This document shows, one piece after another, positions 1 through 5,023 of a DNA stretch of 5,023 nucleotides. Both the position numbers and the translations under genes were made by a program. The notes below the pieces were generated by a model. It saw only the letters and a program-made list of their open reading frames with translations. It was not told the origin of the DNA and did not search any database. Source of the stretch: Pseudomonadota bacterium (GTDB lineage: Bacteria > Pseudomonadota > Gammaproteobacteria > Burkholderiales > Thiobacillaceae); NCBI GenBank assembly GCA_021802595.1, contig JAJZRT010000357.1, positions 1 through 5,023 on the forward strand, given 5' to 3'. The stretch's first letter is position 1; every line of letters starts with the position of its first letter.

Positions 1-52
1 GACGTCGCTGGCCGAGGCCATGCGCGCCAGCGCCCAGGACGAGACAAGCTGA
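1..52 (+). CDS. mshE: C-terminal end of probable MSHA pilus assembly ATPase MshE (partial)
   Basis: Only the last 16 codons are present, read from base 2 to a TGA at 50-52. The peptide ends TSLAEAMRASAQDETS. A Thr-Ser-Leu/Val-x-Glu-Ala-Met-Arg stretch close to the C-terminus is typical of the GspE/PilB/MshE family of hexameric secretion ATPases, whose last helix follows the nucleotide-binding core. The stop codon overlaps the ATG of the next gene by one base (TGATG), so the two are almost certainly co-transcribed and translationally coupled. In MSHA loci the gene directly before mshG is mshE, and this position is the main support for the name. No catalytic motif is inside the window, so the identification is inferred from context and a short tail. 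Confidence 0.6.
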   Translation, partial: TSLAEAMRASAQDETS

Positions 53-1278
53 TGCTGCGCTTTGCCTATACCGGCCGTACCCAGAGCGGCGAAAAGACCC
101 AGGGCATCCTTGAAGCCGACAATGCGGCGGCGTGTGCGAGCAGCCTGCTGAAGAACGGCATATCCCCCCTCACCATCCAGGAAACCGGCCAAGCCGAGCG
201 GCGCGGCGCGAAGTCGAAAGGCCCTGGCCTGTTCGAGCCCACCGTCCAGCCTATCGACGTGCAGCTGTTCTCGCGCCAGCTCTATACCCTGATGCGCGCC
301 GGCGTGCCCATCCTGCGCTCGCTGTCGGGCCTTCTTGAATCGACGACCAATGCCGCCTTTGCACGGGTGATCACGTCCCTGAAGGAGTCGCTCGAAGCGG
401 GACGCGACCTGTCGACGGCGATGCGCCAGCACCCTGCCGTTTTTTCGCCCTTTTATGTCGCGATGGTGCGGGTCGGCGAGGCAACCGGACGCCTGGACGA
501 GATCTTCCTGCGGATGTTCGAGCACCTCGAGTTCGAACGCGAGACCCGGGCGCGCATCAAGGAAGCCCTGCGTTACCCCACCTTTGTGCTCATCGCCATG
601 GTGGTCGCAATCGCCGTCATCAACGTGTTCGTCATCCCGGCTTTTGCCAAGGTCTATGCCGGCCTCGGGGCCGAATTGCCGCTGATGACGCGGATTCTCA
701 TCGAGACCTCGCGCCTGACGATTGCCTACGGCTGGCTCATGCTGGCCGGCGTGGCGCTGGCGGGGGTCGGATTCCGCGTGTGGCGTGCCAGCCCCGGCGG
801 CCGCCTGGCATGGGATCGCTTCAAGATCAGGATTCCGCTCACCGGATCGATCGTTCTGCGCAGCACGCTGGCCCGGTTCGCGCGCACGCTGGCGCTGTCC
901 CTGCGGAGCGGCATTCCCGCGGCGCAGGCGCTCTCGGTGGTGGCCGAAGTCACCGACAATGCCTGGATCGCCTCGCGCGTCGAGCAGATGCGAAACGGCA
1001 TCGAACGCGGCGAATCGGTGCTGCGCACCGCGCAGAACGCGGCCGTGTTCAACCCGGTGGTGCTGCAGATGATCGCCGTCGGCGAGGAAACCGGCAGCAT
1101 CGACGACCTCATGCAGGAAGTCGCCGGGATGTACGAGCGCGAGGTGGACTACGAGATCAAGACGCTCGCCGCCCGCATCGAACCGCTGATCATCGTCGCC
1201 CTGGGCGGCGTCGTGCTGGTGCTGGCGCTGGGTGTGTTCCTGCCGATGTGGGATCTGGCCAGCGTGGCCATCAAGTGA
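52..1278 (+). CDS. mshG: MSHA pilus inner-membrane platform protein MshG (GspF/PilC family)
   Basis: This 408-residue protein has the usual length and layout of the GspF/PilC family, the polytopic platform that links the cytoplasmic assembly ATPase to pilin polymerisation. The N-terminus (FAYTGRTQSGEKTQGILEAD) is the family's typical opening. Two T2SSF repeats follow, at about residues 72-196 and 275-397. Each carries the conserved Gly-Glu-x-Thr-Gly motif (GEATG at 142-146, GEETG at 344-348). Hydrophobic segments at about 177-199, 225-243 and 378-398 give the expected three membrane helices, the last close to the C-terminus. The ATG overlaps the preceding stop, and a weak AGGA lies 12 bases upstream, which suggests coupling. 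The symbol is chosen over pilC or gspF because unmistakable msh minor-pilin genes follow. There is no sign of truncation or frameshift. Confidence 0.9.
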   Translation: MLRFAYTGRTQSGEKTQGILEADNAAACASSLLKNGISPLTIQETGQAERRGAKSKGPGLFEPTVQPIDVQLFSRQLYTLMRAGVPILRSLSGLLESTTNAAFARVITSLKESLEAGRDLSTAMRQHPAVFSPFYVAMVRVGEATGRLDEIFLRMFEHLEFERETRARIKEALRYPTFVLIAMVVAIAVINVFVIPAFAKVYAGLGAELPLMTRILIETSRLTIAYGWLMLAGVALAGVGFRVWRASPGGRLAWDRFKIRIPLTGSIVLRSTLARFARTLALSLRSGIPAAQALSVVAEVTDNAWIASRVEQMRNGIERGESVLRTAQNAAVFNPVVLQMIAVGEETGSIDDLMQEVAGMYEREVDYEIKTLAARIEPLIIVALGGVVLVLALGVFLPMWDLASVAIK

Positions 1279-1401
1279 TTTCCCGGTCCGGGTTACATTT
1301 TTAATTCAAGTTTCGCCGGCGGGTGCCGAAGTAGGGCCAGTGGGCCGCCACGTGTGGAGGCATTTGCATTCCAACTTCATTCAAATAAGCAGGAGAACGC
1401 A
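1279..1401 (+). promoter_or_regulatory. Intergenic leader before the major pilin gene, possible promoter region
   Basis: This 123-bp stretch is the only sizeable non-coding gap in the window and is the natural place for a promoter driving the pilin gene. An AT-rich patch at 1293-1309 contains TTTAAT (1300-1305), a 5 of 6 match to a sigma-70 -10 box, but no convincing -35 box lies 16-18 bases upstream. A TGG...TTGCA arrangement at 1355-1368 recalls a sigma-54 promoter, but its spacing is two bases too short. A small inverted repeat (CCCGG-T-CCGGG, 1282-1292) followed by five T residues (1298-1302) is too weak to call a terminator. A promoter here is inferred mainly from gene arrangement; no element is clear. 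Confidence 0.3.
1391..1396 (+). promoter_or_regulatory. Ribosome binding site of the major pilin gene
   Basis: AGGAGA lies five bases before the ATG at 1402. It is the strongest Shine-Dalgarno sequence seen in the window, as expected for a highly expressed pilin. It decides the start: the same frame is open back to a GTG at 1354, but starting there would add 16 residues to an already complete prepilin leader and would place this site inside the coding region. Confidence 0.8.
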
Positions 1402-1968
1402 ATGAATACCCTGAAGGGCATGAGATCCAGGCAGCATGGCTTCACCATGATCGAACTGATCGTCGTCATCGTCATCCTCGGCATCCTCGCCGCGGTGGCG
1501 CTGCCGCGTTTCACCAACGTTCAGCGCGATGCGCGTATCGCCAAGCTCAATGCGGCGCGCGGCGCGGTGCAGGCGGCGGCGGGGATAGCCCACGGCACGG
1601 CGCTGGTTCGCGGCGGGGTGGCCGACACAGCCAACTGTGCGGCGAACGTGGGCCCCGGTCCTGTTGCGGCCGACAATACCACCAACATGTGTACGGAAAG
1701 CGGACGGGTTCGAATCGTGAACGCGTACCCCGCAGCCACCTGGGATGGAATTGTGAACATGGCGGGCCTCACTTCAACGTTTGCGACAACCCAGGCGGCA
1801 TTGAATACTGCGTTGGCGGCGGATAATTACGCAGCGGCAAACGTTGGGGCAAACATGAGAATTAGCGTGCTTGGTGGCCAGACACCCAACAACTGCTCGT
1901 TCACTTATGCTCCAGCTGCCGCCAATGCTGCGCCCGTCATCAGCGCAGTAACCACCACTGGCTGCTGA
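1402..1968 (+). CDS. mshA: MSHA-type major pilin, type IV prepilin (MshA-like)
   Basis: This 188-residue prepilin has a 13-residue leader (MNTLKGMRSRQHG) and is cut before Phe14 by the prepilin peptidase. Glu18 is the conserved Glu+5 of the mature pilin. The hydrophobic assembly helix (about 14-36) runs into PRFTNVQRDARIAKLNAARG (35-54), the characteristic start of the MshA globular domain. Cysteines lie at 79, 97, 165 and 188; the last two enclose the C-terminal segment as in disulfide-bonded pilin D-regions. It is the first pilin after mshG, has the best ribosome binding site in the window and is followed by a terminator-like palindrome, all consistent with the abundant fibre subunit. GC drops to about 52-60% from roughly base 1680 to the end, against about 70-78% in neighbouring genes. 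MshB, a related pilin found beside MshA in Vibrio, is the main alternative identity. Confidence 0.85.
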   Translation: MNTLKGMRSRQHGFTMIELIVVIVILGILAAVALPRFTNVQRDARIAKLNAARGAVQAAAGIAHGTALVRGGVADTANCAANVGPGPVAADNTTNMCTESGRVRIVNAYPAATWDGIVNMAGLTSTFATTQAALNTALAADNYAAANVGANMRISVLGGQTPNNCSFTYAPAAANAAPVISAVTTTGC

Positions 1969-1982
1969 TTCAAAAATCAGTC

Positions 1983-2444
1983 ATGCCCAATTTGAACCGC
2001 GGCTCGAGCCGCGGTTTTACCATGGTGGAACTGATCCTGGTGATCGTCGTCGCCGGCATCCTTGCGGCGGTGGCCGTGCCGCGTCTGGTCGGGCGCAGCA
2101 GTTTCGATACGCGGGGGTTTGCCGACCAGCTTGCCGCCACGGTGCGCTTTGCGCAGAAGCTCGCGGTTGCCCAGCGGCGCGATGTCTACGTGCAGCTGAC
2201 GGCTGGCAACGCCACGCTGTGCTATGACGCGGCCTGCGCCACCCCGGCGCCGGGGCCGGGCGGCGAAAAGCCCTACACGGTCGGCGCGCCGAACGGGGTG
2301 GCGATCGCCAGCCCGGTTGCAGCGCTCCACTTCGATGCCAGCGGGCGTCCCGTGAACATTACAGCCCGGCTCGACATTCCGGTCAACGGTACGGGCACGC
2401 ACCACGTGTTCGTCGAGCAGGAAACCGGCTATGTCCATGACTAG
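1983..2444 (+). CDS. mshC: MSHA minor prepilin MshC (GspH/FimT-like)
   Basis: This 153-residue prepilin has an 11-residue leader ending in Gly11, mature Phe12 and Glu16 at +5. The hydrophobic helix covers about 12-33. The segment after it (SFDTRGFADQLAATVRFAQK, 40-59, then LAVAQRR) is the hallmark of MshC and of the wider GspH/FimT group. FDASGRP (117-123) near the C-terminus is the matching beta-strand motif. Cys80 and Cys85 could form a small disulfide loop. The ATG lies 14 bases after the pilin stop with no recognisable Shine-Dalgarno sequence; no other ATG/GTG/TTG in this frame between the pilin stop and the cleavage site gives a workable leader, so 1983 is retained. Codons 5-12 overlap a terminator-like palindrome. 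The 3' end overlaps mshD by 14 bases. The likely role is in the minor-pilin complex that primes pilus assembly. Confidence 0.85.
   Translation: MPNLNRGSSRGFTMVELILVIVVAGILAAVAVPRLVGRSSFDTRGFADQLAATVRFAQKLAVAQRRDVYVQLTAGNATLCYDAACATPAPGPGGEKPYTVGAPNGVAIASPVAALHFDASGRPVNITARLDIPVNGTGTHHVFVEQETGYVHD
1995..2018 (+). terminator. Terminator-like perfect palindrome with T-tract, inside the start of mshC
   Basis: A perfect 22-bp palindrome occupies 1995-2016. As RNA it folds into a 9-bp stem with arm AACCGCGGC and loop TCGA, directly followed by T residues (2015-2018), giving the shape of a short intrinsic terminator. It begins 27 bases after the major pilin stop and 13 bases into mshC, covering codons for Asn5 to Gly11 of the leader peptide and Phe12. 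The T-tract is only four long (two of these are in the stem) and then AC follows, so termination is likely partial. It fits an attenuator setting the ratio of major pilin to minor pilins. Effects on mshC translation are also possible. Confidence 0.5.
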
Positions 2445-2976
2445 CGAGCGCGGCCTCAGCCTGATCGAGCTGCTGGTGTTCATCGTGGTGGTGGGCATCG
2501 CGGTGACCGGGGTGCTGTCGGTCTACAGCCTGAACGCGCGGTCCAGCGCCGACCCCATGGTGCGGAAGCAGGCGCTTGCCATCGCCGAGTCGCTGCTCGA
2601 GGAAGTGCTGGCCAAGCCTTATACCTATTGCGATCCCGACGACGCCAATGTGGAGACGGCAAGCAGCCCGGCCGGCTGCGCGACGACGCCGGAAGCCATG
2701 GGTCCGGAAACGGGGGAGACGCGTTATTCCAACCTCACGCCGTACGACAACGTCAACGACTACAACGGGTTTTCCATGGCAGGGATCGTGGATCTCGGCG
2801 GCAATGCCGTCGCGGGGCTGGGCGGCTACACCGCGACCGTCCAGGTACAGCCGGCCGGCGCCTTCAACGGCATCCCCGCCGGCGAAACCCTGCTCGTCAC
2901 CGTGACCGTCACGGCTCCCGGCAACCAGGACGTCAGCCTCTCCGGTTATCGCACGCGCTATGCGCCGAATCTCTAA
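2431..2976 (+). CDS. mshD: MSHA minor prepilin MshD (GspI/PilV-like)
   Basis: This 181-residue prepilin has a short 8-residue leader ending in Gly8. The first mature residue is Leu9 rather than the commoner Phe, and Glu13 is at +5. A hydrophobic helix covers about 9-33. It is followed by RKQALAIAESLLEEVLAKPY (45-64), CDPDD (67-71), a Gly-Pro-Glu-x-Gly-Glu-x-Arg stretch (91-98) and DNVNDYNGF (106-114). These together are distinctive of MshD, as is the C-terminal GYRTRYAP (172-179). Cys67 and Cys83 could pair. An AGGA at 2419-2422, eight bases upstream, supports the ATG at 2431 over the in-frame ATG at 2437. The start lies inside mshC (14-base overlap) and the end overlaps mshO by 17 bases, so expression is coupled. 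By family analogy it belongs to the pilus-initiating minor-pilin complex. Confidence 0.88.
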   Translation: MSMTSERGLSLIELLVFIVVVGIAVTGVLSVYSLNARSSADPMVRKQALAIAESLLEEVLAKPYTYCDPDDANVETASSPAGCATTPEAMGPETGETRYSNLTPYDNVNDYNGFSMAGIVDLGGNAVAGLGGYTATVQVQPAGAFNGIPAGETLLVTVTVTAPGNQDVSLSGYRTRYAPNL

Positions 2977-3754
2977 CACCGCCGGCTTCACCCTGATCGA
3001 GATGATCATCGTCATCGCGATCACCGCGATCATCGGCTCGATGGTAGCGCTGTTCCTGCGCGCGCCGCTGGACAGCTATGTCGCCCAGGACCGCCGCGCC
3101 CGCCTCGCCGACGAGGCCGATACGGCGCTGCGCCGCATGGGTCGCGACATCCGGCTGGCGCTGCCCAACAGCGTGCGCGTCACCTCGGCGGGCGGCGTGT
3201 TCTATCTGGAGTTCCTGGGCACCCGCAGCGGCGGGCGCTATCGTGCGCAGGGCGGCGGCGACATTCTCGATTTCAGCGCTGCCGACAGCAGTTTCGACGT
3301 GCTCGGCCCGGCCGTCGCGATGCAGGCCGGCGACCGCATCGCCGTGTACAACCTCGGCATTCCCGGCGCCGACGCCTGGGCAGGCGACACGCTCGCCGCC
3401 TATGCCGGCGCGACTGGCAGCGTGAGCAACATCGCCATCGCATCCAAGCAGTTTCCGCTGGCCTCGCCCGGCAGCCGTTTCCAGGTTGTCGGCGGGCCGG
3501 TCAGCTATGTCTGCAATCCCGCTACCGGCACGCTCACGCGCTACTGGGGCTATGCCATTGCCGCCGGCCAGCCCACCGCGTTCCCCGCCGGCACCCCGCA
3601 GGCGCTGCTGGCCAGCCACGTCAGCGCCTGCAGCTTCGACTACCAGCCCGGCGTCACCGAACGCAACGGCCTCGTCAGCATGACGCTGAACCTGAGCCAG
3701 GCCAATGAAACCGTTCGCCTGTATGCGACCACCCAGGTGAGCAACCAGCCATGA
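2960..3754 (+). CDS. mshO: MSHA minor prepilin MshO (GspJ/PilW-like)
   Basis: This 264-residue prepilin has a 9-residue leader ending in Gly9, mature Phe10 and Glu14 at +5, then a hydrophobic helix at about 10-33. The segment RARLADEADTALRRMGRDIR (46-65) followed by ALPNSVRV (67-74) is strongly characteristic of MshO. The large globular domain carries Cys185 (VSYVCNP) and Cys224 (SACSF), probably bridged. It is the largest of the four minor subunits here, as is usual for this position. The ATG lies within mshD (17-base overlap) with no clear Shine-Dalgarno sequence, so translation probably depends on ribosomes finishing mshD. Its stop overlaps the mshP start as ATGA. By comparison with GspJ and PilW it should join the minor-pilin tip complex. 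Confidence 0.88.
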   Translation: MRRISNTAGFTLIEMIIVIAITAIIGSMVALFLRAPLDSYVAQDRRARLADEADTALRRMGRDIRLALPNSVRVTSAGGVFYLEFLGTRSGGRYRAQGGGDILDFSAADSSFDVLGPAVAMQAGDRIAVYNLGIPGADAWAGDTLAAYAGATGSVSNIAIASKQFPLASPGSRFQVVGGPVSYVCNPATGTLTRYWGYAIAAGQPTAFPAGTPQALLASHVSACSFDYQPGVTERNGLVSMTLNLSQANETVRLYATTQVSNQP

Positions 3755-4164
3755 CACGCACGCCCCGCGCCGAATCCGGTTTCGTCCTACCCACCGCGAT
3801 CTTCCTGCTGGTCATCCTGGCCGCGCTGGCGGCCTACATGGTGTCGCTGTCGCGCACCAGCCACATCAGCAGTGCGCTCGATGTCCAGGGTACGCGCGCC
3901 TATCTGGCGGCGCGCACCGGCATCGAATGGGGGGCGTGGCAGCTGCTGCGGAATTCCCAGTGCTTAACCGGACCGACCCCGCTGACGGGGCTCGGTGGAA
4001 CGCTTGCTGCGTTTACCGTCAACGTGAGCTGCGTCCCGTCCGGCACCTACACCGACGGCGCCGATACGGTCACGGTTTACCAGATCACCTCGACCGCGAC
4101 TTCTGGGGCGTCCGGCGAGGTGGATTATGTCGAGCGGCGGATACAGGCGAGCTTTTCGAAATGA
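3751..4164 (+). CDS. mshP: MSHA minor pilin-like protein MshP (PilX/GspK-like position)
   Basis: This 137-residue protein has a 10-residue polar leader ending in Gly10 and then a pilin-like hydrophobic helix, FVLPTAIFLLVILAALAAYM (11-30). The residue at +5 of the predicted mature form is Thr15, not Glu. Lack of Glu+5 is known for GspK-type subunits at the fibre tip. Conserved-looking MshP features follow: DVQGTRAYLAARTGIEWGAW (44-63) and DYVERRIQ (125-132). Cys71 and Cys94 could form a disulfide. The start shares ATGA with the mshO stop, with an AGGTGA at 3735-3740 as a possible ribosome binding site. The stop in turn shares ATGA with mshQ. It is much shorter than GspK and lacks a large inserted domain, so it is nearer to PilX-like proteins. 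A role in priming or capping the pilus together with MshQ is inferred. Confidence 0.82.
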   Translation: MTRTPRAESGFVLPTAIFLLVILAALAAYMVSLSRTSHISSALDVQGTRAYLAARTGIEWGAWQLLRNSQCLTGPTPLTGLGGTLAAFTVNVSCVPSGTYTDGADTVTVYQITSTATSGASGEVDYVERRIQASFSK

Positions 4165-5023
4165 ACAAGACGGAAACGCATTCCTTGTCCACGCTGCGCC
4201 GAATGGGACGCCGTCCCCAATGGGAGCGGCTGGCCAGCCTGTTGCCGGCGGGACTGCTCTGGCTTGTGCTGGCCGGCCACGCCCATGCAGCTACCTACGC
4301 CAGCATGGCGGTGTCCTCCAGCTGGGTGAATCCGTCTTCGCATACGCGCGTGACGTGGACGAGCGGTGCGTCGTGCAGTTCGGGTTACGTGGGCGCGCCC
4401 ATCGACGACGACATCACGGCACAGCTGCCCTTGGGCTTCACATTCAATTTCGGCGGGGTGAACTACACGCAGGTGCAGATCATGAGCAATGGCCGCCTGC
4501 AATTCAACAACGGCTACTGCGGCTATGGCACCCAGACGGTGGGGCCGCCGCCGACCTATCCTTACCCGTATCCCAACGTCAGCGTCGCCAGAACCTTGCG
4601 TGTCTATGGGGTGGACCTGGATGCCACACCGAGCGGCGCTTCCGGCGCTTGCCCCACGGCGACCTGCTACGTGAGCTACGCGACCGTGGGGGCTGCACCC
4701 AACCGCCGCTTCGTCGTCACCTGGGTGAATGTGCCGGAATGGGGATCCTCCGCGCGCACCGGCAGCTTCAACCTGCAGGTCATACTCGAGGAAAGCACCA
4801 ACGAATTCGTCTATCAGTTCGGGCCAAGCAGTCACCCCACCGGCGGCTCGGCGCAAATCGGCTGGGAGCTCAGTCCGACGGATTACGCGGTTTGGTCCAC
4901 ACCCGTCGTCCCGCCTGCGAATTCGGCGGTTCGATTCTATGTTCCGGGGCCGATCGCCACCTATCGCATGGACGAGGCAAGCTGGTCGGGAGCTGTGGGC
5001 GAAGTACTGGACAGTTCGGGCCA
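4161..5023 (+). CDS. mshQ: MSHA biogenesis protein MshQ, secreted adhesin-like protein (5' part, runs off the window)
   Basis: The frame opens at an ATG overlapping the mshP stop (ATGA) and stays open to the right edge, giving 287 codons without a stop. Residues 1-43 form a Sec signal peptide with an unusually long basic n-region: the hydrophobic core is about 28-39 and AHA at 41-43 gives a cleavage site before Ala44. About 45-247 is a beta-rich domain. It includes LPLGFTFNFGG (89-99), MSNGRLQFN (108-116) and FVVTWVNVPEWG (184-195), which recall the nidogen-like or PEP-CTERM-associated surface folds. YRMDEASWSGAVGEVLDSSG (268-287) looks like the first strand of a LamG/concanavalin-like domain found in MshQ proteins. 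Cysteines lie at 72, 120, 164 and 169. Known MshQ proteins are over 1000 residues, so most of it lies beyond the window. A surface or tip-adhesin role is inferred from position and domain type. Met15 is an alternative start. Confidence 0.82.
   Translation, partial: MNKTETHSLSTLRRMGRRPQWERLASLLPAGLLWLVLAGHAHAATYASMAVSSSWVNPSSHTRVTWTSGASCSSGYVGAPIDDDITAQLPLGFTFNFGGVNYTQVQIMSNGRLQFNNGYCGYGTQTVGPPPTYPYPYPNVSVARTLRVYGVDLDATPSGASGACPTATCYVSYATVGAAPNRRFVVTWVNVPEWGSSARTGSFNLQVILEESTNEFVYQFGPSSHPTGGSAQIGWELSPTDYAVWSTPVVPPANSAVRFYVPGPIATYRMDEASWSGAVGEVLDSSG

Noticed and set aside
780..1304. Plus-strand frame of 174 codons overlapping mshG
   Set aside because: It lies in another frame of a well-supported gene and reads as Arg/Ala/Gly-rich filler, typical of shadow frames in GC-rich DNA.
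1355..1368. Possible sigma-54 promoter (TGG...TTGCA) upstream of the pilin
   Set aside because: The GG and GC elements are 10 bases apart instead of the required 12, and the rest of the -24 box does not match.
1354..1401. GTG at 1354 as an upstream start of the pilin gene
   Set aside because: It would add 16 residues ahead of an already complete prepilin leader and has no better ribosome binding site, while AGGAGA is correctly placed for the ATG at 1402.
2242..2255. Perfect 14-bp palindrome of C and G residues within mshC
   Set aside because: No T-tract follows, it lies mid-gene encoding an Ala/Pro/Gly stretch, and such short GC palindromes are expected by chance at this GC content.
2933..3757. 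Long open frame on the minus strand (274 codons) opposite mshO
   Set aside because: It lies wholly over mshO and its junctions, has an Ala/Gly/Arg/Asp-rich low-complexity composition without recognisable motifs, and is explained by the high GC of the plus-strand genes. The same applies to the minus-strand frames at 1977-2498, 2383-3033 and 4125-4856.
3972..3996. Hairpin within mshP (CCCCG-CTGA-CGGGG with outer ACCG/CGGT pairing)
   Set aside because: It has an internal loop, no T-tract, and lies inside a coding region with no positional logic. Probably chance.
1..5023. CRISPR arrays, tRNA or rRNA genes, insertion sequences, attachment sites
   Set aside because: No spaced direct repeats, cloverleaf sequences, transposase motifs or terminal inverted repeats were seen. 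Coding genes fill almost the whole window.

Overview
The window is a contiguous, almost fully coding part of an MSHA-type (mannose-sensitive haemagglutinin) type IV pilus locus. All genes lie on the + strand. GC content is high (hand counts of about 70-78% in typical lines) and codon use is strongly GC3-biased. That, plus the MSHA-type gene order, suggests a proteobacterium, most likely a betaproteobacterium of the Rhodocyclales/Nitrosomonadales/Burkholderiales kind. The taxonomic guess is inference only.

Layout: 1-52 is the tail of an upstream gene, most likely the assembly ATPase mshE. 52-1278 is the inner-membrane platform protein mshG. 1279-1401 is a 123-bp non-coding gap with a good ribosome binding site at its end. 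1402-1968 is the major pilin (mshA-like). Then come four prepilin-like minor subunits in a tightly overlapping run: mshC (1983-2444), mshD (2431-2976), mshO (2960-3754) and mshP (3751-4164). From 4161 to the right edge is the 5' part of a large secreted protein, mshQ, which is open to the end of the window.

How the genes work together (family knowledge): MshE powers assembly through MshG. The MshA subunit is processed by the prepilin peptidase and polymerised into the fibre. MshC, D, O and P resemble the GspH/I/J/K or FimT/PilV/PilW/PilX minor-pilin set that primes assembly and caps the fibre. MshQ is a Sec-exported surface protein with an N-terminal beta-rich domain and the beginning of a LamG-like segment, placed where other type IV pilus operons carry a tip adhesin.

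The most interesting feature is a perfect 22-bp GC-rich palindrome followed by a T-tract at 1995-2018. It looks like an intrinsic terminator but lies inside the first codons of mshC, in the part encoding the leader peptide that is later removed. It sits just after the major pilin gene, where partial termination would give much pilin and little minor pilin. Other points are a clear GC drop in the 3' two-thirds of the pilin gene, the apparent absence of a second pilin (mshB) and of mshF, and an even number of cysteines in every predicted exported subunit. The locus itself is a known system. I do not see an undescribed system here beyond these regulatory and adhesin details.
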